Positions 50,429 to 63,393 of a stretch of DNA of 64,000 bases are shown one piece after another (positions within the stretch are counted from its first letter, which is position 1; the number at the start of each line of letters is the position of its first letter). Location: NCBI GenBank assembly GCA_027405735.1, contig JAPEHQ010000015.1, positions 930,001 to 994,000 of the forward strand. The letters are read 5' to 3'. The notes under the pieces are model-generated. The model did not search any database. It had not been told where the DNA came from and saw only the letters and a program-made list of their open reading frames with translations. Position numbers and translations under genes: made by a program. This DNA is from Mucor racemosus (Eukaryota; Mucoromycota; Mucoromycetes; Mucorales; Mucoraceae).

Positions 50429-50789
50429 CTAAGTAAACGATATCTTGTTTTTATTTTACAGCTGTTGTTGAAGAAGAACTGATTCATTACTCATTATACT
50501 TTAATTGTATTCTTTTTTTTAAGTATTATTTATTAACCATGAAAATATAGGACATAACAGGTGGCTTTATTGGACAGAAATGTCATGTTTTGCTGATGGT
50601 TTTCTTCTCAATTTACAGAGGTTTTTGTAAAAATAGAAATATAAACATTTATGCAGGATATATTTAAATCTATCATCATGTATAATTGGAGATTAATTGG
50701 ATTAATATTCACAATGATGGTGGGTTTTTTTTTCGTTTTCGGCAGTTGTAAATATTAGTTTATTGTTTTTTAAAGCTTAAAAACCATTA

Positions 50790-52110
50790 TCCAGGGCATA
50801 ATTTCTGTATTCACAAGATAGGTCTAATTGATTGCTACTCTGCATTTTTTGTTTTAGTGAAAAATATTGATTTTTTGTCGAAACAATTGAAATAATATTC
50901 GATATCACAGCTTACAGCTTATGATAACTGGGTTCCAAAATTTATTTTAAAAAATGGACGAAAAATGATGAAAAAAACAAAATCGTTTAATTGATCATGA
51001 ACTGCAAAGTTAGTCGACCTAGTATGCTAAATAGCTTTTGTACAGTTTTAAATTCTGCATCCATCTAAATAAAATTCAGAAAAACATTTTACGTTAAAGT
51101 TTGCGTAAAATGCGATTGAAATTTTGGAGGTTTTTTGAAGAAAAATATCATTTTTTATAAACATATTTTAAAAATAATTAATGATAATGATGCGCAAAAC
51201 AATTATCTATCGATCGAGCTATTGCGGAATCTTTTAGTTGCATTTTTCGCAGAGAAAACGATATTTTTGTCCAAATTTTTCCAGATTCAGAATTTGGGAT
51301 GTGGGTATACAAGGGAAAAATGGAAGCTAGAAATGGAGATACCTTTTTATACACATTTTTAAGGATATCTCCACGAAAAATCAATATTTTGAAAAAATCT
51401 AAATTGGGCCTGAGAGAGCTCAACGAGCTGGATGACATGAATTCAAAAAAAATGTTGCTCAATTTAACCAATATTTTGAAACCTACTTTAGAAATGTCAA
51501 AAAAAATGAAAAAAAATAAAGGTGCTCAGAATTTTTTTATAATAAAATATGTTATAGAGCACTTTAAAACAAGTAAATTTTATTATTAAAAAGTTTTAGT
51601 ATAGCTTAATTTTTTCTAGAGATATGAAGCCTCAAAGTTTTCAATCCATTAGCAGTAAAATACGCGTAAAAAATCTGAAACCTTAACACTCAAAAATTAA
51701 TACCAACTGCAAAAAGTAGGATATTTCCGGATACCTGTTTTTGGATTAAAGCTGAACACCTTAGGTACATTGGCATATAATTTTTTCTTGGTGTTATTTA
51801 GTGAAAAAAAAAGTAGAGCAGGGATGAGAAGTGAGACCCAGTTTTTAAGGAAAAAGCAGTGAATTTTACGCGTTTTTGAGTCTTGTGTGAGATATAAAAT
51901 AAATTTAGGGATAGGTAGCATAATGCAACCAATTTATATCTGTTTAGTAGTGTCTAAAGTATATATTAAAAATGTTTATTATGAGATTATTTATAGAAAA
52001 GTGGGCACGCTCCGATTTTGAAATGAAAATTGAGTTTTTTGAGAAGATTTTCTTTAAAAAAAAAATCAACAAATTCCATTTAGCTTATGAAATACCATTT
52101 TTGCATGAAT
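50790..52110. repeat. Repeat family A, copy 3 (5'-truncated)
   Basis: Starts at a point equivalent to about 22195 in copy 1 and runs collinear with copy 2 through 'agcataatg' and beyond to about 52110, same orientation. It directly follows the permuted unit copy II, as copy 2 directly precedes copy I, so the whole island is bracketed by direct A copies. Confidence 0.7.
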
Positions 52111-52725
52111 TAATTTAAGCAGTTAATAAATGATTTATTTAGAATATATTCGAGTATATACCATATATTGCTTTACAATTACGGATAATTATAACACTAT
52201 AGAACTGAGGAGCAGAATTGACAAAACGGAAATACAAGGTTTAATGGAATCAAGATATTATCGAGTGGGGGCTGAATTACAATATTACATTGTGATTCAG
52301 TATTTTGCAAAAAAGAAAAAAAAATTGACAGAATTGCTAAAGGTCCAGTGATATTTCTAATGCTAAAGTAACGTGGTAGCGAATTAAATCAAAACAAAAC
52401 TGTCAATTGCGATCCTTTTTTGGTCATTTATCACCCTTCTCTGACAGGTTAAGACTCTTTCCAAACAGGTCGGTATTCTTTTCAAGGGTTTGCATACATG
52501 TCAACTTATAGTAATATTATTTTTGATTAGATCATACATGACATGTGGGCTTGAAAGCTACAGATAGTTTGTATAAAAGAAATCGTTTATGACAAAATTG
52601 ATTTAATCAATAATATGATAAGCATGAATTATTCAATTATAATAGCACATAAACATTTTATTCGTTATAAATTCAGGATTATGACCAATTATTTATGATT
52701 CAAAGCTAGGAAGATGGCTAGTTAT
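52111..52725. other. Intergenic, 3' flank of the first HsbA gene
   Basis: AT-rich, no frame of interest apart from a short unsupported one at 52130-52351. Confidence 0.5.
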
Positions 52726-53387
52726 TTAGATACCATAAACAGTTTCAGCTGCTTCAAAAGCAGTTTCAATTCTGTCAACGTAACCGTTAGCTTCAGTAAG
52801 ATAAAGTGATGGAGTAACTGCAACTAAACATGTATCCAAAGCACTAGTTTGAGTATGCAATCTACCAATATCACCCTTGACAAGAGTAGTAGCCAAAACA
52901 ATAGCATCGAATTGAGATTTCTTATCAGAGATAGAGGCCAAGGCACCTTCGACTTGGGGAACCAAGTCTTCAACGACATCAAGAACGGCAACAGCCTCTT
53001 CATCACTAACAACACTTGTGATAGCACAGCAGTCAGTTCCAGCCTTCTTGAGGAGTGTTTCAAGGGTTTGTTCCTTGGTGTGGATTGCGAGAGCACCGGC
53101 ATAACCAGAGGCACTAGTAAAGACATCAACCTACATTGAATAATTAATACCCCATACCATCACCAAGGTATTAATGACTTACATCAGCCTTTACAAGAGC
53201 AAGTTGGTTTTCAACAGCAATAATGTCATTGATACAAAGGGTAACAGCAGCAGAGATTTCACGCTTGCTAAGAGCAGCGGCATTGGCTATAAAGAAATTA
53301 GTCTTTATCCTTACATTACATTGAATGTCAATACAAACCAGAGGCAGCAAGAGCAAGAGTAAGAGCAATAGCAGAGAAAGTACGCAT
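52726..53387 (-). CDS. Hydrophobic surface-binding protein A (HsbA)-like secreted protein
   Basis: HsbA-family proteins are secreted, helical and can bind hydrophobic surfaces or help recruit hydrolases. Three exons (53339-53387, 53183-53286, 52726-53130) give 185 residues. A signal peptide (MRTFSAIALTLALAASGANA) is followed by a possible dibasic KR processing site (LSKREISAAV). The helical domain has two adjacent cysteines (AGTDCCAITSV) and further single cysteines, with HTQTSALDTCLVAVTP near the end. A TATAAATAG box lies about 70 bp upstream, and the leader is made of CAAATCAAAT words. The paralogue at 56.1 kb has the same exon lengths for exons 1 and 2. Confidence 0.88.
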
Positions 53388-53456
53388 TTTGATTGATTTG
53401 ATTTGATTTGATTTAGATAATGATGATGAAAATGAATATTGATAATTTTTTGCGAG

Positions 53457-53465
53457 CTATTTATA
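53457..53465 (-). promoter_or_regulatory. TATA box of the first HsbA gene
   Basis: TATAAATAG on the minus strand, about 70 bp before the ATG; the identical 9-mer stands before the paralogue. Confidence 0.6.
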
Positions 53466-53474
53466 TTGAAATTT

Positions 53475-55048
53475 CAATAAAAAAACTGCCTACTGCATCT
53501 TTGAAATATAAAGTAATATGTGCCTGTGTAAAAAGTGTCATTCAATCAAATTATTTGATATGTAACGCTATTACTACTTGATCGAATACACAAACGTATG
53601 ACTACTGCTCTGTTTGTATATAATATCCATCTTGTACTCATGAGAACATTCCATCAATTAACACAGCAACCTTACATATGGTTTCCATACATTGAATTAA
53701 TGACATTGATTGCTTTTTTTAACTGCATTAATCCCATTTTACACTTATACATACCGAAATATGTAATGTTCAATTGATATTGTGAAACATTTGAAAGTAT
53801 ATTGACACTAGTTCCAGGATAGCTTAGCATTGTACTATGGTTAGTAATATTCAGTATATGTACTTTACATGTATAGTATAGTTATAATGTTTTAGATAAA
53901 ACTTCAAACTATCGCATTGAAACATTGACTATCTAGTTTTTTTTTGTTGCTAATCAATTTATATATATTTATATATGATCTTCAGGAGAGATAAATAGTT
54001 TAGCCTTGTATCTGATCGGTGGATTCTGATTTTACACACATCTTAGTTACACATGAAATTCAATATATTCAAACTGCCTGCTTGATTTCTAAAATACTCC
54101 AAGCAGTATCCGGTTGATAACGATGGTGGGTATATTCATAGATGATGATTACAGTTGCATATGCTTTTCAGGATCGATCTTTGGGAAAAAAGCAATAACA
54201 CATTAATTTGTGTCCCTAAAGAAACAGACATGTAGTTACTCTTTGTATGAGCTTACTTTCATCCACAAAGTCCAATAATAGAGAGATCCTCATGACTTTT
54301 TTTTTTTTATAATTATTGTTTAACATTGGACTAATAATATCGATTTTTTCTATATAGATTACATCTATTAATAAAAATACTTGAAATTGAAGACAGTACA
54401 TATATTCTGTTGCTATATTAACAGAGAATTTGGCGCTTCATAATGTACTAATTCGGAACGAAAAGAATCAATGGCCAAATCCTCGACAAATGACATTTGA
54501 TTTTTACAATTACAAGCACCAAAAACCTTCAAACCGGTACCTTTTTTTTTTTTCCAAACAATGATGAACGGGCCTGCAGTGTGGTGCCGAGATTTTTACT
54601 TGTGACATATTCCCATCTATTCATGCGTTTATTGTATTTTGTGTACAGAAAACACAAGCTAAACGTAAATGTAAACAAACAAAGCAAAACAAAAAATTCT
54701 AATTTATGGGATTTTCTTTCTCGAATAAAATGTCTCCATATAAAAAGAATATGCATAATACCATTTAACTCTTTACCAAAATCCTGTTTCTATAATTATT
54801 TTATCAACTAAATTCTGTCTCTTTAATTCGTTTTATGTACGTAATTGTTTCCTAATAGAGAATTGTGAAAATATGGATTTCTGGTATACAGAAACACAAA
54901 ATTGCATTGTGATTTCCATGTTTTACATTACACAAAAAATTAAACCTCGGAGCACAGTTTATGAAAAAGATTGGTATTCACATGGTACAAATTGCAGGAT
55001 AAACTTTTTGTGCACTGTCCTTATTTTTGGTATATGAGTTACTTTGAT

Positions 55049-55092
<44 letters not shown>

Positions 55093-56070
55093 ATCATACG
55101 TTTCATGGTACTTTGAGGGGCTGCACATTTCATTAATTTTTGACAAAATTAGATCACCCTATTTGTCAAGCTATTTGTGTCAAAAAGGAAACATAGACTG
55201 AATAAGGTATAGATCCCATTCAATTTGTTTTGCTATTGAAGCATGGGCAGCATACACACACTATGTATGCTAAACATTACTGATTCCTTGTTTAAATTAC
55301 GTTAGCACCACTGCAGTAGTACCTGATTGCTAAACAAATATCGTCCCAAAATTTATTTGTAATATACATCCATATTGTTTGATTACATTGGATTACTTTC
55401 TTCTTCGATTTCAATGTTTTTTAAGTAAAACTTTGAGCGACTCGTGATGCTTTTCATTTCATAATTTACATAAAGAAACGCTCACACATTGAGTATCTAT
55501 TGCACACACAAAAATAACTATTAACGTATATTGTGTAAAAGTGTCACGTTATATCTTACAAGAAATTTTACTCGGAAACAAAAATGTTATACCTTTTAAT
55601 AACACCTGCATTTTCTGTAGAGGCTCAGCGCGTGTTTTTACTAATCAAGTATATAATTGTTATACTTTACCATAATTTTACTGCTTCACCACAAATACAG
55701 TACACAAGAAAGAACCAAACAAGGGCCATCTCAAGAATTTTTTGGGTCGCAGAGAATTTTTTTTTTTCATGATTTATACCATTCCCAAGGCAATTTATGC
55801 AACTTTTTAAATAAAAAAAAAGTAACTTTTAAAATTCTATTTAATATCACTAGTAATTTAATTTTAATAACTGTTTAAAAATCAAAAATGTACTGAAAAA
55901 CGATTGAGATAAAATCCCTCAAAGTAATGTTCAGCTTAAAATAGTTGAACGGTCCTCAGGGAAATAATAATGCGAATTATAGAAAAATCATGCGGCTCGA
56001 ATTCTTGTTGTCCTGATTTTCATCCATATCATGACTATGGCCAGCTTTGGTTGCTTATCATACATGAGTT
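53475..56070. other. Intergenic between divergent HsbA paralogues; A42 tract at 55050-55091
   Basis: About 2.6 kb with a long uninterrupted A tract and shorter A/T runs. Small frames at 54216-54811 and 55584-55878 have no protein features. Confidence 0.5.
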
Positions 56071-56074
56071 TTAT

Positions 56075-56083
56075 TATAAATAG
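56075..56083 (+). promoter_or_regulatory. TATA box of the second HsbA gene
   Basis: TATAAATAG about 45 bp before the ATG, which implies a very short leader compared with the paralogue. Confidence 0.55.
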
Positions 56084-56123
56084 AGAGTGAGATTGCATTA
56101 AATATGGCATTTGTCTAATGAAA

Positions 56124-56800
56124 ATGCGTTTTTTTTCTGTCCTCACTCTTGTGTATGCTTTTGCTGTTTCTGGTTGGTATTAAAAGCGTCAAACCGTCCT
56201 GATCCGGGAAAGTTAACATTTTTCTTTTATAGTTAAAGCGGCTGCACTTAATAGGCGTGCAATATCTACCCCTATTGCCCTATGCATTAGTGATATTGTC
56301 GCTCTAGAAAACCAATACATTTCCTTGAAGTCTATTGTAATTTACTTATATTCCAGATCTACTATGAATTTAAATTACCAATTCTAACTAAACAACAATA
56401 GGTCGATGGCCTTTCTGCCAATCCCGGTTATGCAGGCTCCCTTGCCATTCACTCAAGTTTACAAACACTTGGAACCCGAGTTCAGGCTGCTAGGACAGAT
56501 TGCTGTACTATGAGTACTGTAACCACTGAGGAAGGTAATGCTATTTTGAATGCCATTACAAGCCTAGTTCCTGATGTCGAAGGTGCCATGAACTCTATTG
56601 TTCTTAAAAAGCCTGCTCTTGATAATGTTCCTTTCAGTTCTCCTCTCCTCAAGCCTGATATAATTTCACTTCATACCCAGTCTACTGCTCTTAACGCTTG
56701 CTTAGTTCCACTTTTTCCAATCGGGATTCCCGAGAAATACGATTTGTTTGAGCGAATTGAAGCTGCCTATGAAAAAGTTGAAATTGAGTTTGGCTTTTAA
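56124..56800 (+). CDS. HsbA-like secreted protein, paralogue of the 52.7-kb gene
   Basis: Three exons (56124-56172, 56233-56336, 56402-56800) give 183 residues. The first two are exactly 49 and 104 nt as in the paralogue, so the intron positions are conserved. Signal peptide MRFFSVLTLVYAFAVSG, then a basic pair (ALNRRAISTP), CISDIVALENQY, the CC pair (AARTDCCTMSTV) and SLHTQSTALNACLVPLFP. An in-frame ATG two codons earlier is possible; the chosen one aligns with the paralogue. Divergent from it by about 2.7 kb. Sequence divergence is substantial, so the duplication is not recent. Confidence 0.85.
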
Positions 56801-57112
56801 AGGGCATCAGCCATTTGCTTGTAAAATGTACTTAATATCTTACTGAATAAAAACTTGGTCAGAACTATGAGCAGAAATTGTTCTTTATTCTCTAGCCTAA
56901 CATTAACTGCAAATAATTTGAGTATACGTACTACTTTGAAAAGGATTCCCTGCCGGATAATTCAAGCATTATTCGGTTATCTTAGACCCCTCTTTAATGT
57001 TCTCTAAAGGATTGTTATGATTTATTATAGTATTATAGCGCATAATGAAAAATGGGGATTATTGTATCAACGTATAAGGCACATACTCATACTTTTCTAG
57101 CTTTCAAGTACT
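56801..57112. other. Intergenic, 3' flank of the second HsbA gene
   Basis: Nothing recognised; leads into the inverted-repeat element. Confidence 0.5.
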
Positions 57113-58921
<1,809 letters not shown>

Positions 58922-60373
58922 GACTTTTGATAAGCTCTTGAAGTCTAATTTCATGCATAGATACTAGGATATTTTAATCATATTGTATGTGGATAATTAT
59001 AACATAACATTTATCCATTTTTAGCAAAAAGGACAGGAACTTGAAACCATTATTAAGTAATCTTATGAAAATAGAAATGATGAAATAGTGATTATATACG
59101 GTATGTACGTACATATATCGGTTTCAAAGTGCTTATATATCTGATAATTGATTCTTACACTCGGTATTAAATTGTATCCTGATTTAACAGATATACTATA
59201 TTCATCAACTTTATGTAAGGCTTGAAAAGATATAAATGATGATTAAATAGTTCTTTTACGTAAATATACTACTTTAAAATCTCTGTGTATCGGGTATTTA
59301 CGTATTGATAACTTCATCAATATGTTCTTCACTATTTTAAATGTTACAGGTCCTATATATAATCAAGAATGAAAAAATGGATATTATGATTACTCATATC
59401 GTTCATCTTTCAGCATCTTTATATTTTGATTTTACATACCTCCTTTAAAGCCAAGAACCGATATATTTGTTTTATGACATATAGTCAGGAACTGCAGCAC
59501 ATTTACAAATGATCTCATTGATGTTCTAGTACTCTTATGGAAGATCCTTACCCAATCCAATTACATTTAGTTATTGAAGCTTGGCGGGGGGATACACCAA
59601 AAGTGGCTGTTTGGATATTTTTTGGTTCCAATTCAAGTGACACAAATCATTAGCACAAATAATCATTCTACAGTCAAATACAAAATGATCAGACAAATGT
59701 ACATTATTTAAACTAGTTTTAGATTACAAGTTATTATTAGAAGAAATAATGATTATATATATATATATATATATATATATTTGGACCAGAAAAGGTAACA
59801 TTTTTGACACAAACATATTGTAGCAATAATTTCTGACAGATTCTTATTTACATTACTACAATTTGGAGTTTTAATTGTAGATTTTGACATGGCGTCATGC
59901 ACTGTTTTTTATTAATTTTTCATATATAAGATGCTAATTAAAGTAAATAAATTAGATGATCTGTATCTCAATGAAGCTTTTGTTTTCAATGGTTTGAAAA
60001 TAGAAAACTAAGCGACAATTTGGGCTGAGTTACCTAATTAAGTACTTGGCGATCACCCGGGAATCACTGCTACTGGGTCAAAAGGAAACGGGTTGAGAAG
60101 CAATTTGTGGAGGGCTGCGAATAAACTTTCTTTTGTAGTCTATAAAGTTAGAATCCTTTCTTTTTCCTCTTTTCTTGTTATTTTGTCTCCCTTTATTACG
60201 ATAATATTTTTACCCCTTCTTTTTCTCTTTCTTTCTTTTCATTCTCTCTCTCTTTTTTTTTTCTCTTCATTTAGTGAAACAGAAAAATTCCTGGAAAAAA
60301 ATAAAATTTTTTCGGTTACCATAGCAACAAATTTTTTTCTGATTTCACCAAAAGCAATCTATACAAAAAGAGG
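58922..60373. other. Intergenic, promoter of the glycosyltransferase gene
   Basis: AT-rich, with a TATATA run at about 59755-59780. The last 250 bp before the ATG are strongly pyrimidine-rich (CT/TTC tracts at 60150-60270), as in many fungal promoters or leaders. The frame 60093-60377 is made from that pyrimidine tract and is not a gene. Confidence 0.5.
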
Positions 60374-62818
60374 ATGAAAAATTCTCTTTTTTATAAAATG
60401 TTTGGTTCTGTCAGACTTGTACAAGAAGTTACAAGGTCAAATCAATCAACAAAAACGGATACAACCACTCCTAATTCAACAGAAGAATCTATAGTCATTA
60501 AAGAAACTTCTGCACCGAACGATTCTTCTGATTTGACAAGTAATAATGTCCAACAAAATGATGATTTACCTGTGGAAATTACTGTAATTAACGAGAAAAG
60601 TAATGGTAATAATGTAATAGAACAAGATCAAAAGCATAAACAAGAACAGCAGCAGCATCAGCAGCATATGTACATACAGCAACAGCACATATATCAACAG
60701 CAACCTGCTTCTTCTGCACTACAACAACAACAACAACAACAAAATTTGCCTTGCTGGCAAACTACTACTCAGCATATACCCATTACATTTAGTGCAATTG
60801 CTTCACCTAATGTATTATCTTCTTATAAATCTCGTGATTTTAGAGATTTGTTTACTACTGTCTCTAACACTAATACTACCGCCACAAATCCTTCCCCAGT
60901 AAAGACACATACAAGAAAGAACTCAAAATATACTGTTCGTCATCATCGCACTCGTCAGTCTTCATTCAATGGTTCTACAAATCCACCAGCCTACTTTTGC
61001 TCTAGTTCAATCTTACGTAAACAGCACCCTTCTTCTCCAACTCATAACAATTTCTTGCAATTGCAAGAAGAACGACAAAAGAGTAAATCACAAAAATTAC
61101 TTTGTTTATGGCCACTACCTACTGTCACTCGATACATGATTCTTGTCGCTTTGTTCGTATCTGCTCTCAATTGTTTACATATTTTGAATTTATCATGTTC
61201 TGCGCCTTCTTTTGTCGTTTATCGTCTCGATATCAAGAACATGATACTCTCCCCATTTTTATTCGATTGGACATTGCCTAGTATGGCTCTATTTGGTTGG
61301 AACGTTTTGATTTTGGGCTTATTTGAAGAATCCTTAGCGCATATGGTGGGTGGTACAAAGAGATTTGTTCAACTTTTAGTGTTTTTATTTGCCACTGTCT
61401 CCCTTGTAAGGGTCTCTTTAGGTCTCATCTTTTCAAAGGGAACTGGTTATGCTTTCCCATCTTTATTTTTCAGTAATACTATGCATGAGTGTTCACAAGG
61501 TTTGTAAATTTTTTGTTATTATTGCCATTATATTCATATATTCAATTTTTTTTTTCTTTTCTTTTGTGTATTACTAGGTTTGTCTCCGTTTTTATTTGCT
61601 CTTCTTGTAGTGCAATCGCTTAGCATTGATGACAAATACATTTTAATCTATGGCCAAGAAGATTCCAATCATAAATTAACTGTTCGTAAAGTGACACTTC
61701 AACTTTTCATGTGTCTTGTCAATTACACCAATAGGAATATTCTTTGGTGGTCCATTTCTGGCTTGATTATGGGATTTCTCAGTACAATTACATTGCAAAC
61801 ACTTTTGGCTTGCGAGAAACGTGAGGACTCTGCAAAAGTAAAGGATGCCAATGAATTTATGACACTAGAACATTATCGTCGTACTCCACTTTGGCGCTTG
61901 ATTTGGTCTTCTTTTAAAAAATGTGTTGTAGTAATTAGCTTGACATTACCTGTTTTAATGGCTTGGAATGCATATTATACTCGTGAACTTATGGTAACTT
62001 CTACCGAGCTCAATACGATTTCTCAGGATAGATATTTGTTTACGTTTGTATTCATGACAGCACCTCGTCGCGGTGATCCCGCTTATTTAACTAGAACAAT
62101 TGAATCTTATTTGGAAAATTGGCCCGAATATCCTTCACCAGGTTCACCTTATAATCGTATGCAAGCCATCATTTATACACATTTCTCGAATCATTCTCAA
62201 TATGATCTTGCAAAAGAACATTTTTCCAATACAACAAAAGGTCAACGTTATTTGAAATGGGTTCGCGACGATGGAGAAGTTTGGAATCAACGTTTACATG
62301 TGTCCAAGGCATTAGAATTTGTTACAGAAACATATCAGAGTACATATTATGCGTTAATGGAAGACGATTTTCCTGTATGTGGTGTTCGTGAATGGCATGC
62401 AATTGAAAATGTGATTTATAAAGCAGAAAAAAATGTACCAAATCACTGTGGTGTATTTGTCGGTACAGGTGGCAGGTAAAGAAAAATATTGCAGATGTAT
62501 TTCCTACCTCTGTTTACTAATACTGATGATTTTCTTTATAGTGGCCTCTTTTTGAAACCTGATTTAGCTCGTTTGACATCTAAATTATTACTTACTTATG
62601 TGGATATGCCACCAGATATCATCATACAAAAATGTTTAATGGGTGAATTACCAGAATGTTCCAGTTGCAGCGATTCACTAGTAACCAGCAAAACCTTACT
62701 AATGTATCATATCGGTTATAATACATCAACTAGCGCTGATAGAGTATATAGAAAAGATGAATTTCAATGTGGTTGGCGACATCCATTTAATGGAAATCCA
62801 GGTGTTATGACATTGTAA
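60374..62818 (+). CDS. Polytopic membrane protein: pseudo-rhomboid-like region joined to a glycosyltransferase domain
   Basis: Three exons (60374-61499, 61578-62475, 62542-62818) give 766 residues. Residues 1 to about 245 are disordered, Gln/Ser/Thr-rich. Then come several membrane segments (about 250-490), including TLPSMALFGWNVLILGLFEE, FVQLLVFLFATVSLVRVSLG and HECSQGLSPFLFALLVVQSL. They resemble a rhomboid-like fold, but the GxS catalytic serine motif is absent. A last helix (VVVISLTLPVLMAWNAYY) leads to a lumenal domain (about 500-766): FVFMTAPRRGDPAYLTRTIE, YYALMEDDFPVCG with an EDD metal-binding type motif near 637, and cysteines CLMGELPECSSC. This domain looks like the MGAT4/PGAP4 type of GT-A glycosyltransferase, so transfer of a GlcNAc or GalNAc in the secretory pathway is inferred. 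A downstream Met (residue 9) is an alternative start. Confidence 0.75.
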
Positions 62819-63393
62819 ATTATATAGACTTTTTTTTTTTTCATGTACATTATATTATTATTTAATCATTTACTTACGCTTAATACTTTTCTTAATTCCA
62901 TACTATTCTTTTTTCCTAATGTTCCCAACATTTTATTACTTGATTATGACGAGTAAAAATATAAATCATTAATAAATCGTTTATATATTATATACAGCTT
63001 TGAAAACGTTTTTGCTTGATTGGTAAAATATCTATTTATTTGACTTGGTCTGCATCATATGTGCATACTTTCTACAAATATCAACAACAACAAAAAGGGG
63101 GGGGGGTATTTTATTACTTTCATTGACAGAAAAAAAGGGGCAAAATTCCTCATTTTAATAATTGGAAAAAAAAGCAATATATTTTTTAAAGGGTTTTTGA
63201 GACCAAAATCGACATGTTTCAATATTACATTATATAATAAATAATTATCGCAAAATGTAGTTTTCTTGCATTCAACTTTTTGTTTTACTTATCGTCTATA
63301 AGTTTTGAATATTTATTAGGCCAAAATAAATCACATTTTTCTTAATTTGAGCGGAACATTTTATTGCAAATGACCCTTTTCAACCCAGATTTA
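62819..63393. other. Convergent intergenic region
   Basis: 3' flanks of two convergent genes. G9 run near 63100, T run near 62835; nothing else recognised. Confidence 0.55.

Larger units (their letters stand above)
46241..50735. repeat. About 3.2-kb non-coding repeat unit, copy II (block order E-C-B-D), with three solo LTRs inside
   Basis: Blocks E (46241-46410), C (about 46410-47437), B (47434 to about 49935) and D (about 49930-50735, interrupted). Without its three LTRs it is about 3.2 kb, matching copy I in length though opened at a different point. Blocks C, D, E and the second half of B look roughly 85-90% identical to copy I, while about 47434-48150 is almost identical to 40826-41545. 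Confidence 0.75.

Noticed and set aside
40826..50735. Interpretation of the repeat island as one full-length LTR retrotransposon with A copies as LTRs
   Set aside because: No gag/pol coding, copies of A are unequal and lack TG...CA ends, and the interior is two permuted units.
60093..60377. 94-codon frame before the glycosyltransferase
   Set aside because: Encoded by the pyrimidine-rich promoter or leader; Ser/Phe/Leu only, and it ends at the real start region.
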